Shown piece after piece: positions 16,817 to 26,068 of a stretch of DNA of 64,000 bases. Source of the stretch: Methylocystaceae bacterium. GTDB lineage: Bacteria > Pseudomonadota > Alphaproteobacteria > Rhodospirillales > Terasakiellaceae. Numbering within the stretch: the first letter of the stretch is position 1; the number at the start of each line of letters is the position of its first letter. The stretch is taken from the NCBI GenBank assembly GCA_013373205.1, contig JABXIG010000004.1:229029-293028 (forward strand), written 5' to 3'. Under the pieces are notes generated by a model. It was not told where the DNA came from. It did not search any database and worked only from the letters and a program-made list of their open reading frames with translations. The position numbers were made by a program, and so were the translations under genes.

Positions 16817-18237
16817 AACTGGATTCACAGAATTTCAAAAAGAATGCGGCCAAAGCTTTAAAAGATGAGGACCTTCAGTCTTCGCTTGCAAAACTGGGCA
16901 CAGGTTTTCCACTAAAGCGCCTGGCCGCAGCGGCCCGCCTGCCGGAATTTGAAGATCTGCGGGATCAGGCGCGCGATATTAAGGATCATACTTTACGCCA
17001 TTTGGATTTTTATCTGGAACGTTTTGAAGCCCGTGTTCAGGAAACAGGGGGACATGTCCACTGGGCGCGCGATATCACCGATGGGCGCGAGATTGTTCAT
17101 AAGATTTGCGAATCGGTCGGGGCCAAGACCGTGACCAAGGGTAAATCCATGATCGGTGAAGAAATGGCGATCAATGAATACTTGGAAGAAAAAGGCATGA
17201 TCCCGGTGGAAACCGACCTTGGTGAATATATTATTCAGCTTAGGAACGAACCGCCCAGCCATATCATCGCACCCGCCATCCACTTGCGCAAAAGCCATGT
17301 GGAAGAAGCGTTTCGCAAAACCCATACGGATCTACCCAAAGACCGCAATCTGGATGCACCGGAAGACCTGTTAAAAGAAGCCCGCGCCATGCTGCGCAAG
17401 AAATTTATCGCAGCAGATGTGGGCATTACGGGGGCAAACTTTATGATCGCGGAAACCGGGTCCACCGTAATTGTCACCAATGAAGGCAATGGCGATCTGA
17501 CCCAGACCCTGCCGCGGGTGCATATTGTTTTATGTTCCATCGAAAAAGTGGTGCCTAATCTGGAAGATTGCGCAACCTTGCTGCGGGTTCTGGCCCGTTC
17601 TGCAACAGGTCAGGAACAATCGGTTTATACGACCTTTTCTACGGGTCCGAAAAAAGACGGTGACCCGGATGGGCCGGATCAGTTCCATGTGGTCATTCTG
17701 GATAATGGACGATCGCGTATGGTGGGCCACGAAACCCATGACATGCTGCGCTGTATCCGTTGTTCGGCCTGTATTAACCATTGTCCGGTCTATCAGTCCG
17801 TGGGGGGGCATGCTTATGGCTCGATCTATCCCGGTCCTATGGGCTCAGTGCTGACCCCTGCCCTTCATGGGTTGGAACAATCGTGTGATCTACCTAATGC
17901 GTCAACTATGTGTGGCAAATGCGAAGAAGTCTGTCCCGTGCGTATCCCCATCCCGCAGATGCTACGATCCTGGCGGGAAAAGCAATGGGAAGACGGACCC
18001 GTTCCGTTGTTGCAACGAACATTAATGACCTGGTGGGCCTTTTGGGCGACGAAACCAAAAGCCTATCATTTTGCCGCGAAGGTTAAAATCCGTGTGATGG
18101 GCTTGTTGGGGCGCAAGAATGGCCATTTCAAATCTATGCCGATGACCAAAGCCTGGACCCAATCTCGCGATTTTCCGGCACCCGAAGGCAAGACCTTCCA
18201 ACAGCTTTGGTCTGAACAAGGGGGGCGTCGCTCATGA
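16813..18237 (+). CDS. lutB: Lactate utilisation protein B (ferredoxin-type)
   Basis: Iron-sulfur electron-transfer subunit of the LutABC lactate oxidation complex (474 residues, normal). The N-terminal 300 residues contain the LUD domain, including GANFMIAETGST and TNEGNGDLTQTLP. Two 4Fe-4S sites follow: CIRCSACINHCP and CGKCEEVCPV. It overlaps lutA and lutC by four bases at each end, so the three proteins are made in step. Confidence 0.96.
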   Translation: MKLDSQNFKKNAAKALKDEDLQSSLAKLGTGFPLKRLAAAARLPEFEDLRDQARDIKDHTLRHLDFYLERFEARVQETGGHVHWARDITDGREIVHKICESVGAKTVTKGKSMIGEEMAINEYLEEKGMIPVETDLGEYIIQLRNEPPSHIIAPAIHLRKSHVEEAFRKTHTDLPKDRNLDAPEDLLKEARAMLRKKFIAADVGITGANFMIAETGSTVIVTNEGNGDLTQTLPRVHIVLCSIEKVVPNLEDCATLLRVLARSATGQEQSVYTTFSTGPKKDGDPDGPDQFHVVILDNGRSRMVGHETHDMLRCIRCSACINHCPVYQSVGGHAYGSIYPGPMGSVLTPALHGLEQSCDLPNASTMCGKCEEVCPVRIPIPQMLRSWREKQWEDGPVPLLQRTLMTWWAFWATKPKAYHFAAKVKIRVMGLLGRKNGHFKSMPMTKAWTQSRDFPAPEGKTFQQLWSEQGGRRS

Positions 18238-18908
18238 GTTCACGTGATTATATTTTAGGTCGGGTGCGCTGGTCATTGGGCCGTGGCTCGTTTGAGCGTG
18301 ATAGCTGTGAAAGTTTGGAAGCGCGCCTTTCAACACCTGAAAGCAATTTGATCCCCAAGCGTGGCCAAGGCGATTTAAAAGCGCAAATGACCTTGTTTGT
18401 CAAAATGGCGAAAGAGGTTAACGCTACGGTTTCGCGCCTGAAAGCTATGGATAATGTGCCAAAGGCCGTGGCGAAATATCTCAAAGAACAGGATTTGGGG
18501 ACTGCGGTTCGCATCGCCGATCATGCAGATTTACAAAAGCTTGATTGGTCCAAGCTGGATGTCAGCACGGGCCCTAGTGACGGGGATGATCTGACAAGTG
18601 TGGTGATGGCTTATGCAGGGGTTGCAGAAACCGGATCCCTTGCTTTGAAATCAGGACCGAATAGCCCGACAACGCTGAACTTTTTGCCGGATAATCATAT
18701 CGTTGTTTTAAAAGACAGTGATTTGGTGGGGGATTATGAAACGGTTTATGGTCGTATGCGCGGGGAAAGCAACAGCGTGGACTTTATGCCGCGTGCGCTG
18801 AATTGGGTGACGGGTCCTTCGCGTACGGCAGATATTGAACAGACCTTGCTGTTGGGTGCTCATGGACCACGTAAACTGCATATTCTGGTGATTGAAGATC
18901 ATGGCTAA
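18234..18908 (+). CDS. lutC: Lactate utilisation protein C (LUD domain)
   Basis: Third LutABC subunit, a LUD-domain protein of 224 residues. The conserved GVAETGSLAL and the NFLPDNHIVVL segment match YkgG/LutC. It overlaps lutB by four bases upstream. Downstream, its stop codon overlaps the first codons of the Smr-domain gene (ATGGCTAA), so that gene belongs to the same transcript although its role is unrelated. Confidence 0.93.
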   Translation: MSSRDYILGRVRWSLGRGSFERDSCESLEARLSTPESNLIPKRGQGDLKAQMTLFVKMAKEVNATVSRLKAMDNVPKAVAKYLKEQDLGTAVRIADHADLQKLDWSKLDVSTGPSDGDDLTSVVMAYAGVAETGSLALKSGPNSPTTLNFLPDNHIVVLKDSDLVGDYETVYGRMRGESNSVDFMPRALNWVTGPSRTADIEQTLLLGAHGPRKLHILVIEDHG

Positions 18909-19485
18909 ATCGCCTAAATATCAGGAAAAGCGTGAAAAACGACGACGGGGTCTTAGCGTTGGTGAAACCCAGTTATGGAAAAAGGTCACTGATGAAATTG
19001 AACCACTCCCTGGTCGCGAAGTTGATATGGACGGGGCCGATCCTATGCCCGAACCGGTAGCAACACGACCTTTTCCAGATCGGGCGAGTCCACTTGTTTT
19101 TTATCGCAATGATGAAAGTCATAAAAAATTTCATCAGCTGGAACATGGCAAAGCAGCAGGCGTGGATAAACGCACCATGGAGCGTCTGCGTCGGGGCAAA
19201 ATGCCGATGGAAGGCCGCCTTGATCTGCATGGCTTTACACAAGATCAGGCCCATTCGGCCCTGAAGCGCTTTATCGATAATGCTTATAGTCAGGGAAAAC
19301 GTTGCGTTTCCGTAATCACAGGAAAAGGGACCCGTTTAACCGGGGAAATCGGGGTACTGAGACAAATGGTACCTCATTGGCTCAATCAGCCTCATCTTCG
19401 ATCCAAAATTATTGCTTTTACCTATGCCCCTAAGGGCGAAGGCGGTGAAGGTGCGCTTTATATTCTGCTAAAACGGTGGCGTTAG
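18901..19485 (+). CDS. Smr domain protein (putative endonuclease)
   Basis: Small MutS-related (Smr) protein of 194 residues. The N-terminal half is charged and likely disordered. The Smr domain occupies the last 90 or so residues with LDLHGFTQDQA, the TGKG motif and GGEGALYILLKR. Smr proteins nick DNA or RNA, and stand-alone bacterial forms have been linked to DNA recombination and rescue of collided ribosomes; which applies here is unknown. The ATG at 18901 overlaps the lutC stop by eight bases. It converges with the cysteine-rich gene, sharing four bases. Confidence 0.9.
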   Translation: MAKSPKYQEKREKRRRGLSVGETQLWKKVTDEIEPLPGREVDMDGADPMPEPVATRPFPDRASPLVFYRNDESHKKFHQLEHGKAAGVDKRTMERLRRGKMPMEGRLDLHGFTQDQAHSALKRFIDNAYSQGKRCVSVITGKGTRLTGEIGVLRQMVPHWLNQPHLRSKIIAFTYAPKGEGGEGALYILLKRWR

Positions 19486-19976
19486 GCGTTTTTTGAAATC
19501 CAGTCGCGCATTTTCTTGTTCCAGGATTCTGTAAATACATTGCTATTCTCATGGTCTGAGACTTTGGGAATTTTTTGGCGGGTTGCGACCATTTTGAAAA
19601 AATCTTTGAGAAGCCCTTTAGGATTCAGGCCTTTATTAATGAGGGCCTGTTCTGTTACATGTGCGACTTTAAACATTGCCATTAAAAAAAGAAATTTGTC
19701 ATATAATTCTTCGGTCAGTTCTGGATCATTCTGCCAGTCTGTTTTGCTGTAACATTTGATGATATGGGGACCTGCACCATAACAGGAAAATTTGATACAG
19801 CTTTGGCAAGAATGTTGTTCTAACTCATTATGGATTGTACATCCATTTTTGTCATTCAGGTGTCTACACCGTTCACCTTGTTCTTTGTCATATGGAAATT
19901 GATCAATTTTTCTAAATTTTAAAGCGATGCAACAAATTGCAGCACATTTAGAACAATCGTAATCAAATTTTGACAT
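19482..19976 (-). CDS. Cysteine-rich protein with CxxCAAxCC module
   Basis: A 164-residue protein of uncertain function. The first 75 residues hold nine cysteines in the order CSKCAAICC, GERCRHL, GCTIH, HSCQSC, FSCYGAG. This layout closely resembles the cysteine-rich N-terminal module of some actinobacterial pentapeptide-repeat proteins and is loosely like the YkgJ metal-binding family. The rest is helical, with no pentapeptide repeats or membrane segment. A metal or Fe-S centre is likely by inference. It is A/T-richer than its neighbours, which may indicate acquisition. The start ATG is at 19976. Confidence 0.6.
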   Translation of the reverse strand: MSKFDYDCSKCAAICCIALKFRKIDQFPYDKEQGERCRHLNDKNGCTIHNELEQHSCQSCIKFSCYGAGPHIIKCYSKTDWQNDPELTEELYDKFLFLMAMFKVAHVTEQALINKGLNPKGLLKDFFKMVATRQKIPKVSDHENSNVFTESWNKKMRDWISKNA

Positions 19977-20112
19977 AATTTATCCCTTGTTGGCGAGAAT
20001 CATATAGCGAACATCTTACTAAAAATTATCTAAATATTGGTTAATAACACTGGAAACTAATTTATCTATCGGGTATGAACGAGTGGGAAATCACAAAATA
20101 TTATAGTATGTT

Positions 20113-20475
20113 ATGACACCTTTTGGCGAAAAAGTAAGAGCTTTGCGCAAAGAGCGCTCCATTACCATGAAGCAAATGGCAAAGGACCTTGAAGTGTCTT
20201 CGGCCTATCTGTCGGCGTTGGAACATGGTAAACGCGGCAAGCCCGGCCCCGGTTTTGTGATGCAGGTGGCGGGTTATTTCCATTTGATTTGGGATGATGC
20301 GGAAGAATTAAAAGAACTTGCTACCCTGTCGCACCCACGTATTGTGGTGGATACGGTGGATCGTTCTGCCAATGCGACTTTGTTGGCCAATCTCTTATCG
20401 CGCCGGATTAGTCGTTTAGATGAAGAGACCATTTTGGATTTAATCGCACGTATTGAAGAAACGATTCCAAGCTAA
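20113..20475 (+). CDS. XRE-family helix-turn-helix regulator
   Basis: DNA-binding protein of 120 residues. The first 70 residues form a Cro/C1-type helix-turn-helix, with MKQMAKDLEVSSAYLSALE covering the turn and recognition helix. The C-terminal 50 residues are helical with no ligand-binding domain recognised. No toxin partner is adjacent. The upstream region is A/T-rich and lacks an obvious ribosome site, so the transcript may be leaderless or weakly translated. A palindromic repeat follows the stop. Confidence 0.82.
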   Translation: MTPFGEKVRALRKERSITMKQMAKDLEVSSAYLSALEHGKRGKPGPGFVMQVAGYFHLIWDDAEELKELATLSHPRIVVDTVDRSANATLLANLLSRRISRLDEETILDLIARIEETIPS

Positions 20476-20486
20476 TACTATATCGT

Positions 20487-20557
20487 GTCATCCTCGCGAA
20501 AGCGGGGATCCAGAAAACCATGTGAAAGCTGGTTTCCCGCCGATGCGGGAATGACGG
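20487..20557. repeat. Compound intergenic palindrome (GTCAT...ATGAC)
   Basis: The outer arms GTCAT and ATGAC enclose hairpins: CCTCGC-GAAA-GCGGGG, CCAG...CTGG, and CCCGC-CGAT-GCGGG. The pattern matches the dispersed GTCATTCCCGCG...GCGGGAATGAC type repeats common in proteobacterial intergenic regions. A degenerate relative lies at 30677-30739. Confidence 0.7.
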
Positions 20558-20596
20558 ACCGACTTAGGAAGTATAGGTTAAACAGGGAAGTGGATC

Positions 20597-21502
20597 ATGA
20601 AACGTTTCATTTTGGCAGCGGCTTTAACAACATTGGCAACGACAGTACAAGCGGCTGAAACCCGTTATTCCACATGGTCAGACCCTAACCAGCCACAGGT
20701 AGAGTCTTCCAGCAAAATGGTTGAAGAACTACGTGCGCTGGTGACAGAAGCTGAAAAAGCCCGTGCGGCGGACCCGAAGTTCCTGCAAGATTTAAAAGAT
20801 TTGGCTGCGCGTTATGACGGCAGCGTCCAAAGTTTGATCTTTCGTGATGAGTTTTTGGATGGGGATTATACCAACAATCCAACATGGCAGGTCACCAGCG
20901 GGAAATATTGGGTGGAAAGCGGCTATGGTTTGCGTTCCTTCGTGGAAGCGGTGAGCACAACGCAGACGAGCGAACAGCGAAAACTGAGTAAGGAAGAAAA
21001 GATCATCGGTGGCATTGTTGGTTTGTTAGGCGGTCAGGTCCAAATTCAGCAACCGCAACAGCAAGCATCTGCAACGACTGTAACGCCGGCAACGATTTAC
21101 ACAGCCCAAAAGATCAATAATGCTTTCATTCTTAAAATCAATGTATCGAGTTGGGCAGCAAAAGGTCATTTTGAAGTTGGTCCCTATCAAGGAAGCAAGC
21201 TGAACACGGGTTATAAACTGGTCTATTCTGCCGGGGAAAGCCCTGCTTTACAGTTGTTGCGCAATTACACCAGCAGTTCGTCTGTTATTGCCAGCGTGGC
21301 GAGCCTGAAGTTGGAAGATCAGAAATATCACGATTTGGAATGGGTTCGAAACAAAGCAGGCCAGATGACGGTTTCTGTGGATGGCAAGGTGTTGATCCAG
21401 ACCAGTGACAATGGATTTCGCGATGATTTTGCCGGGCTGATGATGAAAAATGCAGGTGGGGATTATATTATCAAGTCCGTCAGTGTATCGGGTGCGCGTT
21501 AA
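20597..21502 (+). CDS. Secreted protein of unknown function
   Basis: A 301-residue protein with a clear signal peptide (MKRFILAAALTTLATTVQA, cleavage near AQ/A-AET), so it is periplasmic or exported. Residues 30-75 are helical. From about 80 a beta-rich region begins FRDEFLDGDY...TWQVTSGKYWV and resembles the jelly-roll of LamG or DUF1080-like carbohydrate-binding folds, ending with WVRNKAGQMTVSVDGK. A Gln-rich linker (about 148-160) interrupts the domain. I do not recognise a named family. It is preceded by a palindromic repeat and converges with the globin gene, with a four-base overlap. Confidence 0.65.
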   Translation: MKRFILAAALTTLATTVQAAETRYSTWSDPNQPQVESSSKMVEELRALVTEAEKARAADPKFLQDLKDLAARYDGSVQSLIFRDEFLDGDYTNNPTWQVTSGKYWVESGYGLRSFVEAVSTTQTSEQRKLSKEEKIIGGIVGLLGGQVQIQQPQQQASATTVTPATIYTAQKINNAFILKINVSSWAAKGHFEVGPYQGSKLNTGYKLVYSAGESPALQLLRNYTSSSSVIASVASLKLEDQKYHDLEWVRNKAGQMTVSVDGKVLIQTSDNGFRDDFAGLMMKNAGGDYIIKSVSVSGAR

Positions 21503-21909
21503 CCTTCTGCCTTCGCCGCTTTATTTTTTTCATGCGCTTTATAGCCTTTATGTAGCGTGCGCATGACGGTTTGGGCCTTGATGGTGAGGTCCAGAGAGGG
21601 GGAGATGGCGTAATGGTCATTCACCGTTGCCATAAAGATTTCCATCCACTTTCTGAAATGTTCGGTTTCCAGATTGGGGATCTGGTTGTGGATGGGCACC
21701 ATCTTGCCTTTAAACGTTCCTTTATTCAGCATTAAGGAAGACCAGAACAGATTGACCCGTTCCATATGGGGGGCCCAGTCTTCGTCTGTGGTGCCGATGC
21801 GGGAGGTAAAGACGGGCCCAAGAAGATCATCTTCCTGAACCGCGTCATAAAAGGACTTGGTGAAGACTTTAAGATTGTCTTCAGTGATGGTATCGAATTT
21901 TGTTTCCAT
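21499..21909 (-). CDS. Group III truncated haemoglobin
   Basis: Small haem protein of 136 residues, probably binding O2 or NO. Group III features are the FYDAVQEDDLLGPVF helix, FWSSLMLNKGTFKG, and the PIHNQ segment supplying the proximal His, followed by HFRKWMEIFMATV. Its ATG shares the last A of the hslU stop (TAATG), so it is translationally coupled to the HslVU protease. The link is odd functionally, but could mean shared expression under stress. Confidence 0.88.
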   Translation of the reverse strand: METKFDTITEDNLKVFTKSFYDAVQEDDLLGPVFTSRIGTTDEDWAPHMERVNLFWSSLMLNKGTFKGKMVPIHNQIPNLETEHFRKWMEIFMATVNDHYAISPSLDLTIKAQTVMRTLHKGYKAHEKNKAAKAEG

Positions 21910-23219
21910 TACAGAATGAACTTCGATAGATCGACGTTTTTCGCCAGTTCGCCGACTTTTTCTTGCACCATTTCTTTGGTGATAACCAGGGTTTCACCGC
22001 TTTTTTCAGTGGCGGTAAAGCTGATTTCTTCAAGCAAGCGTTCCAGCACGGTATGCAAGCGCCGCGCACCGATATTTTCCACATTATGGTTGATCTCGGC
22101 AGCGAGGTTGGCGATTTCTTCGATGGCATCATCTTGAAAATCCAGTGTGACATCTTCTGTGCCGATCAGCGCAACATATTGTTTGATTAGGCTGGCTTCC
22201 GGTTCGGTCAGGATGCGTTTGAAATCTTCGCGGGTGAGCGCAGAAAGTTCCACCCGGTTGGGTAGACGCCCTTGCAGTTCTGGCAACAAATCACTGGGTT
22301 TGGCCACATGGAACGCGCCAGAGGCAATAAACAGGATATGGTCTGTGTTAACGGTGCCATGCTTGGTGGTGACGCTTGTGCCTTCCAACATGGGCAAGAG
22401 ATCACGTTGCACCCCTTCGCGTGACACATCGCCACTGGTTTTTTCTGAACGCGTCGTGATTTTGTCGATTTCGTCAATAAAGACGATGCCGTTATTTTCT
22501 ACACTACTTAAGGCTTCTGCAACCACCTTGTCGTTATCCAAAAGCTTGTCGGCTTCTTCATCAATTAACAGCTCGTAACTTTCAGAAACGCTGACTTTAC
22601 GTTTTTTCTTGCGACCACCAAACGCATCGCCAAACATATCACCCAAATTCATCATGCCCATTTGTGCACCGGGCATACCGGGGATTTCCATCGTTGGCAT
22701 GGACAGGGTTGAATTGTCTGCCAGATCGAGTTCAATTTCCTTATCATCCAGCTTGCCTTCACGCAGCATGGCGCGGAATTTCTGACGGGTATCGGCCGAG
22801 GCGGTTTCGCCCACCAACGCATCCAGCACGCGTTCTTCAGCAGCGAGTTCTGCCTTGGCCTGAACGTCTTTTTTCATTTGTTCAGACACAATATTGATTG
22901 CACTTTCAACCAAATCACGGATCATTTGTTCAACATCGCGCCCGACATAGCCCACTTCGGTAAATTTGGTCGCTTCGACCTTGATGAACGGGGCTTGGGC
23001 CAGTTTGGCCAGACGGCGGGCAATCTCGGTTTTCCCCACCCCGGTCGGGCCGATCATCAGGATATTTTTTGGTAAAACTTCATCGCGCAAGGGGTTTTCC
23101 AGCTGTTGACGGCGCCAGCGTGAACGCAGCGCAATGGCAACCGCGCGCTTGGCATCTTTTTGACCGATAATAAAACGATCCAGCTCCGAAACAATCTCGC
23201 GGGGTGTGAAATTTGTCAT
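21909..23219 (-). CDS. hslU: ATP-dependent protease ATPase subunit HslU
   Basis: AAA+ unfoldase of the HslUV (ClpYQ) cytoplasmic protease (436 residues, usual length). Walker A GPTGVGKT is at 57-64, Walker B is in [10 protein letters not shown], and the pore loop is [10 protein letters not shown]. The variable I-domain lies between (about 110-240). The C-terminal tail LSKFIL is the peptide that docks on HslV. It starts one base after hslV in the same operon and is followed by the globin gene. Confidence 0.98.
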   Translation of the reverse strand: MTNFTPREIVSELDRFIIGQKDAKRAVAIALRSRWRRQQLENPLRDEVLPKNILMIGPTGVGKTEIARRLAKLAQAPFIKVEATKFTEVGYVGRDVEQMIRDLVESAINIVSEQMKKDVQAKAELAAEERVLDALVGETASADTRQKFRAMLREGKLDDKEIELDLADNSTLSMPTMEIPGMPGAQMGMMNLGDMFGDAFGGRKKKRKVSVSESYELLIDEEADKLLDNDKVVAEALSSVENNGIVFIDEIDKITTRSEKTSGDVSREGVQRDLLPMLEGTSVTTKHGTVNTDHILFIASGAFHVAKPSDLLPELQGRLPNRVELSALTREDFKRILTEPEASLIKQYVALIGTEDVTLDFQDDAIEEIANLAAEINHNVENIGARRLHTVLERLLEEISFTATEKSGETLVITKEMVQEKVGELAKNVDLSKFIL

Positions 23220-23220
23220 C

Positions 23221-23772
23221 TTATAAAGTCTCTACAGTCAGATTGTTGTTGGTATAAACGCAGATATCACCTGCTATCCCCATGGCACGACGCGCAATTT
23301 CTTCAACCGATAGATCATCGCGATCTTTCATGGCGAGCGCTGCGGCCAAGGCATAATTCCCGCCTGATCCAATAGCGGCAATACCGTCTTCCGGTTCCAG
23401 AACGTCCCCGGTGCCGGTCATCACAAGGGTCACTTCTTTATCGACCACGATCAGCATGGCTTCCAGTTTTCGCAAATAGCGATCCGTGCGCCAGTCTTTT
23501 GCCATTTCCACACAAGCGCGGGTCAATTGATCGGGATGCATTTCCAGTTTGCTTTCCAGTCGTTCAAACAGGGCAAAGGCATCAGCTGTCGCGCCTGCAA
23601 ACCCAACAATGACTTTCCCGCCTGCGAGTTTGCGCACTTTCTTGGCATTGCCTTTCATGACGGTGTGGCCGACACTGACCTGACCGTCGCCGGCAATCAC
23701 CACATCATCGCCACGTCGAATGGATAAAATCGTCGTGCCGCGCCAACCGGGGAATTTTCTTTCTTCGGACAT
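23221..23772 (-). CDS. hslV: ATP-dependent protease peptidase subunit HslV
   Basis: Proteasome-like peptidase of HslUV, 183 residues. The catalytic threonine is Thr13 in [10 protein letters not shown], exposed after removal of a 12-residue propeptide, as in other alphaproteobacteria. [13 protein letters not shown] and FAGATADAF are conserved core segments. It is the first gene of the hslV-hslU-globin operon. Confidence 0.97.
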   Translation of the reverse strand: MSEERKFPGWRGTTILSIRRGDDVVIAGDGQVSVGHTVMKGNAKKVRKLAGGKVIVGFAGATADAFALFERLESKLEMHPDQLTRACVEMAKDWRTDRYLRKLEAMLIVVDKEVTLVMTGTGDVLEPEDGIAAIGSGGNYALAAALAMKDRDDLSVEEIARRAMGIAGDICVYTNNNLTVETL

Positions 23773-23917
23773 AAGCTGTTCCAGATTTTTGAATTTGAAT
23801 GAAGCGGATTTGGTCTGTTTAGGACGGATTTGTCAAGGGTGATACAGGAAATAGCTGGTATTTTCAAATCATCTTGATAGAACTTTAATTATACAGACAG
23901 GGGTTAAGGGATTAGAC

Positions 23918-24300
23918 ATGAAATTTATGGTGACAGGCGGGGCGGGCTTTATCGGATCAGCCGTTTGCCGTTTGTTGGTTAGGGAACAAGGCTGGCAGGT
24001 CTGTAATGTCGATAAACTGACGTATGCCGCTGATTTATATCACTAGCCTCGATTGAAAACAGTCCCGCCTATCGCTTTGAAAAGCTGGATATTTGTGATG
24101 ACGAAGGTTTGGAGCGCGTTTTTGCGGACTTCCAACCTGATGCGGTGATGAATCTGGCGGCGGAAAGCCATGTAGATCGATCCATTGATGGTCCAGCTGC
24201 TTTTATTGAAACCAATCTTATTGGCACCTATACGCTTTTGGAAGCGGATAAAGACTTCCGCTTCCATCATATCTTCACCGACTATGTCTTTGAGGGGTAG
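23918..24300 (+). pseudogene. rmlB: Truncated, frameshifted dTDP-glucose 4,6-dehydratase
   Basis: Begins as a good RmlB: ATG at 23918 with AAGGG upstream, the NAD motif [13 protein letters not shown], and DKLTYAADL. The frame then stops at 24044. The following family sequence ([40 protein letters not shown]) continues in a different frame to a stop at 24300. The usual FHHISTDEVYG is altered to [12 protein letters not shown], and the catalytic YxxxK region and the C-terminal half are absent. No other rml genes are present. It is non-functional DNA. Confidence 0.85.
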
Positions 24301-24417
24301 GCGAAGAGGCTTTGCGCCAAGCTTTATCGATCATTTTTTTTCCGCTGACGATCGTGTTGCCCGCGCGCGCTCCAAAAGGCATTGATAGTTGAACTTCAGT
24401 CGATACCTTTATGTTAG

Positions 24418-25239
24418 CTAAGTCAGGACATTCACCCCTACATGTTGCGTGGTGATTTCTGTTAAATCGCTTTCAACAGTCTTGAGATCTTTTTCCGCCT
24501 GCAGGGTATCTTCTTTTTCTTCATCGGACATGAACCGTTTGGCGGTCGCAAGGACTTGTTTGATCAGATTGATGACTTCTCGAACTTTCCTGGCAAATTC
24601 CTGATCCTCTTTGCTTTCATCAAATTTCTGATCCTGATCCTTGATTATTTGTTCCGCTTTTTGAGCAAAGCTCTGAGTTTTAGGGACGTCTTCGGTTAGG
24701 CCGGCTTCTTCGGTTAGGGCGGTTTCTTCTGTTGGGTTGGTTTCAGGTATTTGTGTGGGTGTTGCTGTTTGCGTGAGGCCTTGTGTCTGGCTAGTCCCTT
24801 CTGTCTGTGTGGGGATAGTCTGTGTGGGGACAGTTACCGTTTGAGGGCCACCGCCGCCGCCAAAATCTCCTGCAGCCTTATAAGACGCCACAGCTTTTTT
24901 AAGCTCACTTGCAATTTGGGCGGCACGCCGGGCAGCGGCTTTGGGGTTTGTAATTGCCAGCATTTGTAGCATCTGAAGTTCTTTTTTCAGTTGTTCAACT
25001 TTTTGCCGGGCTATTTCCTTTTTTTGCCGTTCCATACTTTCGCGGCGGGCTTCAAGTCTTTTCAGCAGGTCATTTGTTTCTTCCTGCTTTTTGAGCAAAA
25101 GGGCAGCTTTATCTGGATCATCTTTGGCAATGAGATCAATGACGGTGCGAACCAAACCGGAAGATGTCACACGTCTGTCGGGCTTTGATACGTTTGACAA
25201 CAGCATCACAGCGGACAGGGATGGAGCCTGTATCGTCAT
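24418..25239 (-). CDS. Coiled-coil, Thr/Gln-rich protein of unknown function
   Basis: A 273-residue protein without signal peptide or membrane helix. Residues about 45-115 are a charged coiled coil (KKQEETNDLLKRLEARRES and onward). A GGGGG turn is near 126, then a low-complexity stretch (about 130-185) rich in TQ, PTQ and TEE units. A second helical region (190-260) contains FARKVREVINLIKQVLATAK. I do not recognise it. The repeats suggest a flexible linker between two helical modules, possibly in a scaffold or secretion-related protein. It lies beside the rmlB ruin. Confidence 0.6.
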   Translation of the reverse strand: MTIQAPSLSAVMLLSNVSKPDRRVTSSGLVRTVIDLIAKDDPDKAALLLKKQEETNDLLKRLEARRESMERQKKEIARQKVEQLKKELQMLQMLAITNPKAAARRAAQIASELKKAVASYKAAGDFGGGGGPQTVTVPTQTIPTQTEGTSQTQGLTQTATPTQIPETNPTEETALTEEAGLTEDVPKTQSFAQKAEQIIKDQDQKFDESKEDQEFARKVREVINLIKQVLATAKRFMSDEEKEDTLQAEKDLKTVESDLTEITTQHVGVNVLT

Positions 25240-25414
25240 GGTAATATTCCTTCTGAATAAAATTGTAAAAGATTTCTTCTTTCACACGTAAAAGGTTAAT
25301 ACATTTTTCGGTTTTTGTCCATTGGTCTTGTTTGCTTGAAAATAACTCACAAATCTTTAAGGAATTTGGTGTATAAGCCAAACATAACGAACGATTTTAT
25401 TTGGAGATAAGGCC

Positions 25415-26002
25415 ATGCGCACCGCATCTGTCGCGCGAAAGACATCTGAAACGGAAATTTCGGTTGAGATTAATCTCGACGGAACCGGAGAATATGACAT
25501 TAAAACCGGGATCGGTTTTCTGGATCATATGCTCGAACAGTTGTCTCGCCATGGCTTGATGGATTTGAAAGTGCGTTGTTCGGGTGATCTGCATATTGAT
25601 TGTCACCACACGGTCGAAGATGTGGCCTTGGCTATGGGCGAAGCGTTCAGTCAGGCCTTGGGGGATCGTAAAGGCATCAATCGTTATGCCCACAGCTATA
25701 TCCCCATGGATGAGACTTTGATCCGGGTGGCGCTGGACTGTTCCAACCGTCCCTATCTGGTGTGGAATGTGACGTTTAGTCAGGATCGACTCGGTGATCT
25801 GGATACGGAAATGTTCCAGCACTGGTTCCAGTCGTTTGCCTTGAAAGCCGGATTATCCCTGAATGTGGCGTTGCTGGATGGGTCCAACAACCACCATATT
25901 GCCGAAGCATCTTTCAAAGGATTGGCGCGTGCTTTGCGTCAGGCTGTCGAGATTGACCCGCGACGCAGTAATGATGTGCCATCGACCAAGGGCGCCCTTT
26001 AA
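25415..26002 (+). CDS. hisB: Imidazoleglycerol-phosphate dehydratase
   Basis: Histidine biosynthesis, converting imidazoleglycerol phosphate to imidazole acetol phosphate. It is the monofunctional 195-residue form without the phosphatase domain of enteric HisB. The metal-binding motifs [30 protein letters not shown] and [21 protein letters not shown] are all present. It is the first his gene here, but it is separated from hisH by three unrelated genes. Confidence 0.97.
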   Translation: MRTASVARKTSETEISVEINLDGTGEYDIKTGIGFLDHMLEQLSRHGLMDLKVRCSGDLHIDCHHTVEDVALAMGEAFSQALGDRKGINRYAHSYIPMDETLIRVALDCSNRPYLVWNVTFSQDRLGDLDTEMFQHWFQSFALKAGLSLNVALLDGSNNHHIAEASFKGLARALRQAVEIDPRRSNDVPSTKGAL

Positions 26003-26068
26003 AGTTAATTAAATGTTGCATCATTTAACCTTCTTCCCCTTATCATAAATATAAGGTTGAGAGGTTGT

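Noticed and set aside
24418..25239. The TQ-rich stretch was considered as a CRISPR-like or tandem DNA repeat array.
   Set aside because: The units vary in length and sequence and are coding, with no equal spacers.
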